A stretch of DNA of 64,000 bases from Dehalococcoidia bacterium. Lineage in GTDB: Bacteria; Chloroflexota; Dehalococcoidia; Lucifugimonadales; SHYT01. The stretch's first letter is position 1, and each line of letters opens with the position of its first letter. The stretch is from contig SHYT01000001.1 in assembly GCA_009692665.1 (NCBI GenBank), positions 62,001 through 126,000 on the forward strand, read 5' to 3'. Of the stretch, positions 17,144 through 25,882 are shown one piece after another. The translations under genes and the position numbers were made by a program. The notes under the pieces were generated by a model. That model saw nothing but the letters and a program-made list of their open reading frames with translations, ran no database searches and had not been told where the DNA came from.

Positions 17144-19264
17144 TTATCGCGCTTTGTATCGGCCACGCCGCCCGCCGTTGCCTTTCGGGTCTCCAGAGGG
17201 GCTTTCCCCGGCCTTGCGCGGGGCGTAGGTCATGGTGCTGTCCGGCAGCGCGCGGATGGGCAACGCGTTGGTGTCTTCCAGCAGGACGCGGCGAAGGTCT
17301 ACCACTTGGTCGCGGAGCATGGCCGCTTTCTCGAACTCGAGGGCGTGTGCGGCTTCTTTCATTTGCTTCTCAAGCTCCTTGGTGAGCCGAACGATCTCGT
17401 CCTTGGGCAGGGAGCGCGCCGTGGGCTGACCGGATGTGGGGTTGTAGGCGGCGTCGGACTCGGCAAGCTGGCGCACGCGGTCAGAGATGTCCTTGATAGC
17501 CTTCTTGATGCTGGTGGGCACGATGCCGTGCTCCTTGTTGTAGGTGTCCTGGATATGACGGCGGCGGTACGTCTCGTCAATGGCGAACTTCATTGAGGCG
17601 GTCACCTTGTCCGCGTACATGATGACGTGGCCTTCCACGTGGCGGGCAGCGCGGCCGATGGTCTGGATGAGGGAGGAATTGGCGCGCAGGAAGCCCTCTT
17701 TGTCCGCGTCCAGGATGGCGACGAGGCTGACCTCGGGCAGATCCAAGCCTTCACGCAGGAGGTTGATGCCGACGACCACGTCGTAGACGCCCAGGCGTAA
17801 GTCACGCAGGATTTCGGTGCGCTTCAGTGTCTCGATGTCCGAGTGCAGGTAGTGGACTTTGACGCCCATCTCAAGCAAGTAGTCAGCGAGTTCCTCCGCC
17901 ATGCGTTTGGTGAGCGTGGTGCAGAGCGTGCGCTCCTTGCGGCTGACGCGCGTCTGGATTTCCGCGAGCAAGTCGTCCACCTGTCCCTTGGTGGGCTTCA
18001 CCTCGATGGTTGGGTCGAGCAGCCCAGTGGGCCGGATGACCTGCTCCACCACCTGCTGGCTGGTTTGCAGTTCGAACTGCGCGGGCGTGGCGGAGACGAA
18101 GACTACCTGCTTGATGTGCTCCTCGAACTCCTTGACGTTCAGCGGGCGGTTGTCCATGGCGGACGGCAGCCGGAAGCCGAAGTCCACCAGCGTCTGCTTG
18201 CGGGACATGTCGCCGCCGTACATGCCGCGGATCTGCGGGATGGTCATGTGCGATTCATCTATGAACATCAGGAAGTCGTCCGGGAAGTAGTCAATCAGCG
18301 TCCACGGCGGCAGCCCGGGTGCGCGGCCCGTTAGGTGGCGGGAATAGTTCTCGATGCCAGTGCAGAAGCCGGTCTCGCGCATCATCTCCAAGTCGTACTT
18401 TGTACGCTGCTCCAGGCGGGCGGCTTCCAAGATTTTGCCCTGGTCTTTGAGGGTCCTGAGGCGTTCGTCCATTTCGTCCTCAGCGGCCTTGATGGCGCGG
18501 AGGAGCTTCTCCTGGCTCGTTACGAAGTGCTTGGCCGGGAAGATGGAGATCTCCTCTTTGTCCGAGAGCACTTCGCCGGTGAGCGGGTCCATTTCCAAGA
18601 TGCGCTCCACCTGGTCGCCCCAGAAGGAGATGCGGATGCCTAGCTCTTCATAGGCGGGGAAGATGTCGATGGTGTCGCCGCGGACGCGGAAGGTGCCGCG
18701 CTTGAAGTCGATGTCGTTGCGGTCATACTGCATGTCCACGATCGAACGGATGAGGCGCTGGAGGCTGCGCTGCTCGCCGCGCTTAACGGTCGCCACGAAC
18801 TGCGCGTATTCCTGCGGGTCGCCAAGGCCGTAGATGCAGGACACGGAAGCGACGATGAGTACATCCTGCCGGGTGAGCAGAGCGCGAGTGGCGGCGTGGC
18901 GGAGGCGGTCGATCTCTTCGTTGATCTCCGTCTCTTTTTCGATGTAAGTGTCTGTCTGTGGGACGTAGGCTTCCGGCTGGTAGTAGTCGTAGTACGAGAC
19001 AAAGTACTCGACGGCGTTGTCCGGGAAGAACTCGCGGAACTCCGAAGCAAGCTGGGCGGCCAGCGTCTTGTTGTGGGCGATGACGAGCGTGGGTTTTTGC
19101 ACCTTCTCCACGATGTTCGCCATGGTGAAGGTCTTGCCGGAGCCGGTCACGCCCAGCAGCGTCTGGGCGCGCATGCCCTTCTGGACACCCTGAGCCAGGC
19201 GGTCAATGGCCGCTGGCTGGTCGCCGGTGGGATGGAATGGTGAAACGACTTTGAATGGAGGCAT
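17144..19264 (-). CDS. uvrB: Excinuclease ABC subunit B
   Basis: 706 aa. UvrB is the damage-verifying helicase-like subunit of nucleotide excision repair. Motifs: [14 protein letters not shown], Walker [15 protein letters not shown], the DNA-clamping beta-hairpin [62 protein letters not shown] and QTIGRAARH. The C-terminal UVR motif [20 protein letters not shown] binds UvrC/UvrA. After it comes a short basic tail rich in Gly and Arg. AAGG 8 bases before ATG supports the start. uvrA and uvrC are not in the window. Confidence 0.97.
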   Translation of the reverse strand: MPPFKVVSPFHPTGDQPAAIDRLAQGVQKGMRAQTLLGVTGSGKTFTMANIVEKVQKPTLVIAHNKTLAAQLASEFREFFPDNAVEYFVSYYDYYQPEAYVPQTDTYIEKETEINEEIDRLRHAATRALLTRQDVLIVASVSCIYGLGDPQEYAQFVATVKRGEQRSLQRLIRSIVDMQYDRNDIDFKRGTFRVRGDTIDIFPAYEELGIRISFWGDQVERILEMDPLTGEVLSDKEEISIFPAKHFVTSQEKLLRAIKAAEDEMDERLRTLKDQGKILEAARLEQRTKYDLEMMRETGFCTGIENYSRHLTGRAPGLPPWTLIDYFPDDFLMFIDESHMTIPQIRGMYGGDMSRKQTLVDFGFRLPSAMDNRPLNVKEFEEHIKQVVFVSATPAQFELQTSQQVVEQVIRPTGLLDPTIEVKPTKGQVDDLLAEIQTRVSRKERTLCTTLTKRMAEELADYLLEMGVKVHYLHSDIETLKRTEILRDLRLGVYDVVVGINLLREGLDLPEVSLVAILDADKEGFLRANSSLIQTIGRAARHVEGHVIMYADKVTASMKFAIDETYRRRHIQDTYNKEHGIVPTSIKKAIKDISDRVRQLAESDAAYNPTSGQPTARSLPKDEIVRLTKELEKQMKEAAHALEFEKAAMLRDQVVDLRRVLLEDTNALPIRALPDSTMTYAPRKAGESPSGDPKGNGGRRGRYKAR

Positions 19265-19266
19265 TT

Positions 19267-19356
19267 CTAACCTTGCAACAGCTTCCGGAATTCAGGTAGT
19301 TCAAGTCCCGCTTGGTGGAGAATGCTGAGCAACGTCCGGCGCGCTAGGTCGTTGCG
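19267..19356 (-). pseudogene. HicA-toxin-like C-terminal remnant
   Basis: The minus strand reads PRRNDLARRTLLSILHQAGL then [11 protein letters not shown] and a stop, immediately upstream of uvrB. This matches the usual end of HicA mRNA interferases (a basic DL-X2-GTL-X2-IL-X2-AGL helix and a final EF-X2-LL). The N-terminal dsRNA-binding-like part with its catalytic His is absent; the frame merges into the end of the 112-aa gene. No HicB partner is visible. Identification rests on about 30 residues. Confidence 0.4.
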
Positions 19357-19682
19357 CCGGGGCGCTGCGGAGTGCCTTCCAGGCCCTGCTTGCCCCAGAA
19401 CTTAGTGAGGGCTTCCCGCCCGTCGTCACCCTTGACATTGAGGGTGGCGTCCGAGTTGCCGACGAAGTCCCAGAGCAGGCGACGGGTATCTCGCGGAAGG
19501 CTGCCGGGGGCCTTGCGCGCCTCCATGATGATGGCAATGCTGAGGAAGTTGAGCGCGGTGGAGTAGTTGGCGTCCGCGCCGGTGTCTATGAGCATGGCCC
19601 ACACCTTACGCACGTAGGCGTCCACGATGGGGTCTAGCACCACGGTGCGCTTGATCATGCGGTTCTTCGGTTTCTGCTCCAC
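19344..19682 (-). CDS. Unknown 112-aa protein, ribbon-helix-helix-like N-terminus
   Basis: GTG start with GGAGG 6 bases upstream. I do not recognise a family. The sequence KRTVVLDPIVDAYVRKVWAM, followed by NYSTALNFLSIAIIMEA, has the strand-helix-helix rhythm of small ribbon-helix-helix DNA-binding proteins, and the C-terminal half is charged and probably helical. No membrane segment or cysteine pair is present. Its 3' end overlaps the HicA-like remnant in another frame, which fits an antitoxin-like regulator, but this is inference. Confidence 0.6.
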   Translation of the reverse strand: MEQKPKNRMIKRTVVLDPIVDAYVRKVWAMLIDTGADANYSTALNFLSIAIIMEARKAPGSLPRDTRRLLWDFVGNSDATLNVKGDDGREALTKFWGKQGLEGTPQRPGATT

Positions 19683-19794
19683 AGGTGGCCTCCAATCGTC
19701 TTAGAACGTTTGGACGATTGTCGTACAAGGCTGGGCTGACGTAAAGGGGTTCCTAGAGCGAACGTCTGCATCTTCATGAAAATAGATATCCTAG

Positions 19795-19983
19795 GGGTCC
19801 CTGTCTGCCAATCTGCTGCCGCTATCCCTGCCAGCTTTCAACCAGTTTCCGACCAGCTTCCCACCTACTTTTCAGGCGAAACGCACCAGCAATTGTCAAC
19901 ATTTATCCACAATTACCCACTATTTTTGTCTTCGAGCTTGCTGGTGGGCTGGCTGCATGCCATCTCCTGTGCTACCACGAACG
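19795..19983 (-). repeat. 189-bp repeat, copy B (inverted relative to copy A)
   Basis: Reverse complement of 6857-7045 with 7 observed differences. Holds TTATCCACA at 19903-19911, the DnaA-box consensus. The two copies bracket 12.7 kb containing trmD through uvrB. The flanks on either side are unrelated. Confidence 0.85.
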
Positions 19984-20170
19984 ACCACGCCGCTATTTTG
20001 AACGCTGTCTGGCGCTTGTTCATTCTAAAGATGCAGCGTGCGTCACCAAGCGCTGCACCATGATAAGCATAGCGGGCAAAAGAAAAGGTGGTGGTTCAAT
20101 TTGAGTATCTGGAACTATGGATTTGCCCTAAGTCCAATTTGGCCGACCAAAGTGGGAAACGCTGCCAGCT

Positions 20171-20255
20171 CCTGTGGTGTCCGTTCATCCTTCGACTCCG
20201 CCCTGCTTGCAGGCAGTCGGGTACTACTGCGCTTCGCTCAGGACGAACGGGCTGA
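20171..20255 (+). repeat. Dispersed intergenic repeat (CGTTCAT...ACGAACGGG family), copy 1
   Basis: Begins GTGTCCGTTCATCCTTCGAC and ends CAGGACGAACGGG, so the ends are short inverted repeats (CCGTTC/GAACGG). Related copies occur at 28413 and 30889. The gap 19683-20459 otherwise holds copy B of the 189-bp repeat and a second CACGAACGGGG string at 20301-20312; no gene is visible. Confidence 0.6.
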
Positions 20256-20400
20256 AATGGAGCTCCCCGACTTCGCTCGGGACTCCGCTGTGGCTCCGTA
20301 CCACGAACGGGGAAAACAAGTGGCTGCGAGAGGGGCAAGAAGTCGGGCGCCCTGTTCACCGTGTCGAGCAAATAATCACATGGCAAATTGACCCACTACC

Positions 20401-20438
20401 AAAGAAAACGGGGCCGATATATCGGCCCCGTTTTCTTT
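20401..20438. terminator. 38-base perfect palindrome, bidirectional terminator
   Basis: 20401-20419 and 20420-20438 are exact reverse complements with AAAGAAAA at one edge and TTTTCTTT at the other, giving a GC core and a U-run in either direction. It lies 22 bases past the stop of the polyproline lipoprotein gene. Confidence 0.85.
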
Positions 20439-20459
20439 TGCCTTGAAAGCTGGAGGCAA

Positions 20460-21095
<636 letters not shown>

Positions 21096-21215
21096 TGCGC
21101 TTACTCCTCGTACGAATTCATCATCCAATGTACAAATTAGACAAGGGCGGGTCAACAGGACAAATACCGAAAAAGGGGCGATTCCCGCTGCGAATAGGCC
21201 TAACCGTATATGCGT

Positions 21216-21657
21216 TTACGCCCCCGCCAGCCCAAACAGCGACGCCATGTACACCGTGTCTGCCACAACGAGCGCCCCTAGCGCCAGCAAAACAATGGGA
21301 GCTATTCCATCGTGTGCAAACGTGTGCGAATGACTCCGATGTGCTACGTAATCGCCGCGCCGCTACAAGAGCTACCACAATTAGGAGCAGCACCAGCACT
21401 AAGAGGATTGCACGTCCAGCCTGGCTATCCGCTCCGCCAAAGAACCCAGCGACGGCTAAAAGGAGGACTGGAACAGAAAGCACAAAAGCAGTGCCCTCAG
21501 AGACACCAACAATCGCAAGTAGCCTGCTGCGGGTCCCGTCCAGGCTGAGGATGTTTCCTCCCCAAGCGGCCCCCAGCGCAGCAACCAGCCCGCACAGTCC
21601 CAGCCCGCCTGCCAAAGCCAGTACGACGACCAAGAGCCACCATGCCAAACGCTTCAT
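21216..21657 (-). pseudogene. Small membrane protein of unknown function, frameshifted near its end
   Basis: ATG 21657 with GGAGG upstream. The frame gives membrane helices LAWWLLVVVLALAGGLGLCG, AFVLSVPVLLLAVAGFF and AILLVLVLLLIVVALVA, then a Cys/His-rich tail of poor quality ending at 21121. Shifting frame near 21345 gives instead SHTFAHDGIAPIVLLALGAL and VVADTVYMASLFGLAGA with a stop at 21216-21218, a clean fourth helix. One extra base near 21345 would explain this. I do not recognise the family. It may be a real frameshift or an error. Confidence 0.55.
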
Positions 21658-21765
21658 GCCAGTTCCTCCAGCACCCGGAAAAGCACCCGAGCATCATATC
21701 CAAGCAACTGCAGGCCCAGTGTCCCAGGCGTTTCCTTGGCAGCGGCGGACGACGGCGTGGGCACC
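21655..21765 (-). CDS. Possible 36-aa leader peptide coupled to the membrane protein
   Basis: The minus-strand frame from GTG 21765 reads MPTPSSAAAKETPGTLGLQL then LGYDARVLFRVLEELA and stops at TGA overlapping the next ATG (ATGA). That overlap is typical of translational coupling. There is no convincing ribosome binding site and no known family, so it may be a remnant. Confidence 0.25.
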
Positions 21766-21827
21766 CGCGACGTCTAGTACTGCACGGCGCGGCAGGCATT
21801 CAAGGGCAAAAGCGACGCCATCGAAAG

Positions 21828-21854
21828 TAGAGGCGGGTTTGAAACCCGCCTCTA
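21828..21854. repeat. 13-bp hairpin repeat
   Basis: 21828-21840 pairs with 21842-21854 (TAGAGGCGGGTTT type). Lies between divergently oriented small genes and may be a REP element. Confidence 0.5.
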
Positions 21855-21897
21855 TGCTGCATCAGAGGCAGGCTAGGCGGGCACGCGGCCGGAGGCT

Positions 21898-22278
21898 TTG
21901 CGGCGGATATATTCGTCTAGGTGGTATGGACTCACAGAACTTCAAACGTACGTAGCTTTGTACGGCTTGGCTGCGCTGGGCTTCTATGGGTTGGTTGCAG
22001 CATGGTTTAGCAAGCGCTCGCGTCCAGTACCGGACCTCCTCGCAATTGGCGGAATTGCGCTCATTGAAATCTGTAATTTCGCCAGAGTATTCGCTCCATT
22101 TAGCATGAACGGGTGGGCAGCGGCTTTATATATCCTGTCTGTCATAGCAGCGTTTGCACTTGCAGTAGCAACCATTTGGAATAGGCGCATAAGTATCGGT
22201 GGCCGCATCATCATAGTTGCAATAGGTGCCGCCGGGTTCGTCCCTGTGTTTGACGCCTTGATGGTTTCGCCCATGTAG
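21898..22278 (+). CDS. Unknown four-helix membrane protein
   Basis: 126 aa if it starts at TTG 21898, where GGAGG lies only 2 bases away; a start at TTG 21958 is an alternative. Four hydrophobic segments: YVALYGLAALGFYGLVAAWF, LLAIGGIALIEICNFARVF, AAALYILSVIAAFALAVATI and IIIVAIGAAGFVPVFDALM. I recognise no family and there are no conserved polar residues suggesting an enzyme. The weak start makes the N-terminus uncertain. Confidence 0.5.
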   Translation: MRRIYSSRWYGLTELQTYVALYGLAALGFYGLVAAWFSKRSRPVPDLLAIGGIALIEICNFARVFAPFSMNGWAAALYILSVIAAFALAVATIWNRRISIGGRIIIVAIGAAGFVPVFDALMVSPM

Positions 22279-22320
22279 ACTGGGGCATATCCAAAGGGAG
22301 CATGGCTTGCGGACGTGGGC

Positions 22321-22351
22321 TTGACGGACGTGCGCCGGATACTGCTATGAT
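22321..22351 (+). promoter_or_regulatory. Candidate tatA promoter
   Basis: TTGACG (22321-22326) and TATGAT (22346-22351), spaced 19 bases, which is longer than optimal. The tatA start follows about 28 bases later. Confidence 0.35.
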
Positions 22352-22378
22352 GGCCGCAACGGGTTTTCGGAGGGTACT

Positions 22379-22573
22379 GTGCGACTTGGCCCGATTGAAC
22401 TGGTCCTGATCCTGGTTATCGTACTGCTCCTGTTTGGCGCGAGCCGACTGCCGGGGGTAGCACAAGGAATGGGCAAGGCGCTGCGGTCTTTCAAGGAGGC
22501 CATTGGCGGCTCTGACGAGGAAAAGCCGAAACGGCAGGCGCGCAAGTCTTCCACCGAGAAACCAAAGTCGTAG
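22379..22573 (+). CDS. tatA: Sec-independent translocase subunit TatA/E
   Basis: 64 aa, GTG start with GGAGG upstream. Standard TatA plan: a short N-terminus, one membrane helix (IELVLILVIVLLLFG), the hinge SRLPGVAQGMGKALRSFKEA forming the amphipathic helix, and a Lys-rich tail. TatA oligomers widen the membrane for folded proteins bearing twin-arginine signals. The partner genes tatC and tatB lie on the opposite strand just beyond. Confidence 0.93.
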   Translation: MRLGPIELVLILVIVLLLFGASRLPGVAQGMGKALRSFKEAIGGSDEEKPKRQARKSSTEKPKS

Positions 22574-22653
22574 GATTTTGGTTCAAAGTTCCGTGCCGCG
22601 GGATACCGATTGTAAGTGATATCGTCATTGGAGCATTCCAACCCTCATCCTAG

Positions 22654-22673
22654 CCTTCTCCCTTAGGAGAAGG
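22654..22673. terminator. 8-bp hairpin between convergent tatA and tatC
   Basis: CCTTCTCC (22654-22661), loop CTTA, GGAGAAGG (22666-22673). Located between the two convergent genes and similar in sequence to the first hairpin at 14983. Confidence 0.5.
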
Positions 22674-22700
22674 AAAAGAAACGCGCAGCCTTGACGTCGG

Positions 22701-23444
22701 TTATGTCTTGTTGCTTGGCTTTTTGTCGCGCGGGCGGACGAGCCAGGAGAGCCAGATGCCAATCTCGTAGAGGACGAAGACCGGCAGGGCCACGAAGGTC
22801 TGGTTGAGCGGGTCAAACGTTGGGGTAATGATGGCGCCCAACACGAACGCTCCCACAAACACCCAACGCCGCATGCGGCCAAAGGTCTTGTAATTCACGA
22901 TCCGTAGCCGGGCAAGCAGCACCATGACGAGGGGTGTCTCGAAGATAAGGCCCGTCCATATCAGCAGAGTGATTACCAGGTTCACATAGTTGCTGATGCG
23001 GATCATGGGCTGCGCGATATCGCTGCCGAAGGTGAGCAGAAATTGGAACGCCGGCGGCAGCAGGATGAAGTAGGAGAACGCCACGCCACCCGCGAAGCAG
23101 AAGAACGCTGAGGGAATAAACAGCAGGGCGAGCCGCCGCTCTCTGGGATTCAGAGCGGGCGCGACGAACATGGCGATTTGATAGATGAAGATGGGCAGGC
23201 CGCACACGATGCCGCCCAGGATAGCAACCTTCATCCAGACGCCAAGGATTTCTGTGACCTCGGTGTAGACCGGCTTGCCAGCCCCGGAGAGCAAGCCGCC
23301 GGACGGCGCCAGGAGCAGGCGGACAAGCGGCTCGAAGAAGTAGCCAGCGAGCGCACCGCCAATGACGACGGCGAGTGCGGACCAAACCAGTCTGCGCCGG
23401 AGCTCTTCTAAATGCGCCCAGAGCGGACGCGGTTGGTCTTGCAT
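22701..23444 (-). CDS. tatC: Sec-independent translocase subunit TatC
   Basis: 247 aa. TatC is the receptor for twin-arginine signal peptides. The N-terminus LWAHLEELRRRLVWS contains the conserved HLEELR signature with the Glu that contacts the signal peptide. Six hydrophobic segments follow, including FCFAGGVAFSYFILLPPAFQF (conserved F-Y...P region) and the final FVALPVFVLYEIGIWLSWLV. The tail is basic (RPRDKKPSN). tatB begins 300 bases upstream and ends 9 bases before this start, so the two are co-transcribed. Confidence 0.96.
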   Translation of the reverse strand: MQDQPRPLWAHLEELRRRLVWSALAVVIGGALAGYFFEPLVRLLLAPSGGLLSGAGKPVYTEVTEILGVWMKVAILGGIVCGLPIFIYQIAMFVAPALNPRERRLALLFIPSAFFCFAGGVAFSYFILLPPAFQFLLTFGSDIAQPMIRISNYVNLVITLLIWTGLIFETPLVMVLLARLRIVNYKTFGRMRRWVFVGAFVLGAIITPTFDPLNQTFVALPVFVLYEIGIWLSWLVRPRDKKPSNKT

Positions 23445-23453
23445 TGCGGCGGG

Positions 23454-23747
23454 TTAGGAGCCGCCCGCCGGCTTTTTCGGTTCCGGCGGTTCCGGGTTGC
23501 CAGGCTGCCAAGGTGTGGCGTCAGCCGAGGGCTCGTCTGCGCGCAGGCTGGTGGTTTTCTGCTTGTCCTGCGATGGTTCCCCCAATTTCTCCAGATCCTC
23601 CAGCGACTTGGGCAATCCTTCCGTCATTTTGCGCAGCTGGCGCGCCATCTTGCCAGCCTGTCGCGCGCTGCTCACCATGCGGGTTGGCCCCAGCACGATA
23701 AACGCGATGACAAGAATAGCAAGGAATTCCAGCGGGCCGATGCCCAT
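23454..23747 (-). CDS. tatB: Sec-independent translocase subunit TatB (TatA/B family)
   Basis: 97 aa from ATG 23747; the open frame extends upstream but that part overlaps the preceding gene and has no TatB similarity. MGIGPLEFLAILVIAFIVLG is the family membrane helix, with the Glu at position 7 typical of TatB-like members. It is followed by PTRMVSSARQAGKMARQLRK, the amphipathic helix, and a long Pro/Glu tail. TatB hands cargo from TatC to TatA. TatA and TatB are hard to tell apart outside Proteobacteria; the context with tatC suggests TatB. Confidence 0.85.
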   Translation of the reverse strand: MGIGPLEFLAILVIAFIVLGPTRMVSSARQAGKMARQLRKMTEGLPKSLEDLEKLGEPSQDKQKTTSLRADEPSADATPWQPGNPEPPEPKKPAGGS

Positions 23748-23752
23748 AAAGC

Positions 23753-25630
23753 TCACTGCTTGGCCTCTTGGATGGGCGCCCATATGTGGCACACATGACA
23801 GTCGCCAGTCTTGCCCCACACGTGCGTGAATGGAGTATCGAGGTTGAACTCTGCTAACGCGGCCCCAAGTACGCACACGGGCAGCCCGACGACGTTGAAG
23901 TAGCAGCCTTCCACGTGCTCCACCGGGTGAAACCCGGTGTGTTGAATGGCGTACGCGCCAGCCTTGTCCAGCGGGTCGCCAGTTGCGATGTACGCGTCGA
24001 TTTCAGCGTCGGTGTAGTGGCGCATGTGCACGACGCTGCGGTGGTGGCGCACCTGTGCTTGCCCGGATGCGGCATCGAGGATTGCGATGCCCGTGAACAC
24101 CTCGTGAGTGCGGCCGCGCAGGTGGCGGAGCATAGCGCGGGCTTCGTCAGCGGACGCGGGCTTGCCCAAGCGACGGCCGTCCACTACGACGGTGGTGTCT
24201 GCGCCAATGACGAGCGCTTGCGCGTCCTGCAGTGTGCCAGCGACGGCTTGCGCCTTGGCGAAAGCGAGCTGCTCCACGTACAGCGCCGAGTCCGGCTGGC
24301 GGTCAAATGCGCTTTCATCCAAACTCGATGGGGCGACATCAAACGGGACGCCAAGCGCGGCCAGCAACTCGCGGCGGCGAGGCGAGGCAGATGCCAGCAC
24401 CAGCCGCCTTCTTGGCAGGGTTGCGCTGCCCCTCTTGAGGACTACGACAGCTTCTATATGGTGGGTGTGCGGGAACATATCCACTGGATAGACGGCCGAC
24501 ACTTGATAGCCCCCACCAGTGAGAATGGCGAGGTCGCGGCCTAGCGTAGCGGGATCACAGGAGATGTAGAAGACCGTCTCCGGCTGGAGCTTGACCGCAG
24601 CGGCAAGCGCTTCCGGAAAGCAGCCTGTTCGCGGCGGGTCCAAGATAAGCACGTCCGGCCGCTCTGTCATCTGCGGGAGCAGCGCCTCCGTCTTGCCCAG
24701 CAAGAATTCAACGTTCGCCAGTCCGGCGGCGTTCTCTCTCGCGTCCTTGACTGACGAGGCGGACTCCTCAATCGCGATGACGCGTTCCACAAATGGCTCA
24801 AGGAGCACGCTGAACGTGCCGACGCCTGCATAGGCATCTATCAGGAGCTTTGGCTTTTCAGTGAGGTGTGCGCGGACAAGCTGCACCATGCGGGTGGCCT
24901 GGGGCGTGTTCACTTGAAAGAACGAGGGGGACGCCACGCGGAAGCGCCTGCCGAGTATTTTTTCCACGTAGGCGATCTGGCCAGAGGGCACGGTAATAGC
25001 GGGGTCACGGAAGCGCGGTTGCAAGAGCTGGTCGGCTGTGTTGGCGCCGTAGCGGACGGACAGCTGCGTGGTCTCAGCGCTGTGGCCCTGAAGCACGCCC
25101 AGCGTCTTGTTTATGCCCTCATGCATGATGAGGCACTCTTCAATCTTCACGAACTGACGATTAGAACGGTTGACGAATCCTACGCTGCCCGCAGGGCCGA
25201 CGGTAAACCGCGCATGGTTGCGGTAGCCCGTGGGTTGCGGACTGGGAAGCGCGGGCCACACCGGCATATGTTCCAAGCCGTGCGCGCTCAATGCGCTCTC
25301 CACGACGCGGCGCTTGATGGCAAGCTGCTCGTCATAGCGGATGTGCTGCCACTGACAGCCGGTGCACGGCCAGAAGTACGGGCATGGCGGCGAGACGCGG
25401 TGCGGCGATGGTTCCAGGACTTGAACACTGTGCGCCACTGCGCGCTCAAAAAAGCACCTATCGACTTCCACGGACACAAGCTCACCCGGGATGCCGCCGA
25501 AGACGTGGACAGGGAAGCCATTGCAATCGGCGATGCAGTCGCCCAACTGGTCCATCTGGCCAAGCCTGAGGGTGAGCCGCTGCCCCCGCTCCAGCGGGCG
25601 CGGTTGTGCCTTTAATGCCGTCTTTGCCAT
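23753..25630 (-). CDS. RlmD/RumA-type RNA m5U methyltransferase fused to a Maf-family pyrophosphatase
   Basis: 625 aa, two complete enzymes in one frame. Residues 10-400: a TRAM domain, four cysteines for an Fe-S cluster (C83, C89, C92, C166), the SAM site LLIDAYAGVGTFS, DPPRTGC, and the catalytic Cys in FYISCDPATLGRDL. This family makes 5-methyluridine in 23S rRNA or tRNA. Residues 407-598: a Maf domain with LVLASASPRRRELLAALG, VIGADTTVVVDGRRLGKPAS and DKAGAYAIQHTG. Maf proteins hydrolyse (often modified) nucleoside triphosphates. There is no stop or RBS at the junction. No Shine-Dalgarno precedes ATG 25630, but TATAGT lies about 7 bases before it, so the mRNA may be leaderless. Confidence 0.9.
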   Translation of the reverse strand: MAKTALKAQPRPLERGQRLTLRLGQMDQLGDCIADCNGFPVHVFGGIPGELVSVEVDRCFFERAVAHSVQVLEPSPHRVSPPCPYFWPCTGCQWQHIRYDEQLAIKRRVVESALSAHGLEHMPVWPALPSPQPTGYRNHARFTVGPAGSVGFVNRSNRQFVKIEECLIMHEGINKTLGVLQGHSAETTQLSVRYGANTADQLLQPRFRDPAITVPSGQIAYVEKILGRRFRVASPSFFQVNTPQATRMVQLVRAHLTEKPKLLIDAYAGVGTFSVLLEPFVERVIAIEESASSVKDARENAAGLANVEFLLGKTEALLPQMTERPDVLILDPPRTGCFPEALAAAVKLQPETVFYISCDPATLGRDLAILTGGGYQVSAVYPVDMFPHTHHIEAVVVLKRGSATLPRRRLVLASASPRRRELLAALGVPFDVAPSSLDESAFDRQPDSALYVEQLAFAKAQAVAGTLQDAQALVIGADTTVVVDGRRLGKPASADEARAMLRHLRGRTHEVFTGIAILDAASGQAQVRHHRSVVHMRHYTDAEIDAYIATGDPLDKAGAYAIQHTGFHPVEHVEGCYFNVVGLPVCVLGAALAEFNLDTPFTHVWGKTGDCHVCHIWAPIQEAKQ

Positions 25631-25818
25631 GCATCAACTATAGCACTCAGGCCCCACTCTTAAAGAGATGGGTACAGCGCGTGCGCCGCGTTTGGCGGGT
25701 AAGGCATCTTTCATCCAGCGTGAGGTACGATGAGCAGATGCTTGCAAGAAGTGGGCTTCACCCGCACCACTTGTGACGGGTACACTAAGGACATACATTT
25801 GAAATAGGCGCATCCTAG

Positions 25819-25831
25819 TGATAGCCTATCA
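25819..25831. promoter_or_regulatory. Small palindrome upstream of lpdA (possible operator)
   Basis: TGATAG-C-CTATCA is a perfect inverted repeat 52 bases before the lpdA start. It may bind a regulator of the pyruvate dehydrogenase genes; no direct support. Confidence 0.3.
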
Positions 25832-25882
25832 ACTGATCGAAAAAGGTTATCAGAGAGTTCCATCCGGTAAAGAGCGTGCTTT

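Noticed and set aside
6929-19911. Replication origin suggested by DnaA-box sequences
   Set aside because: Only one box in each repeat copy, no AT-rich unwinding region and no dnaA or dnaN nearby.
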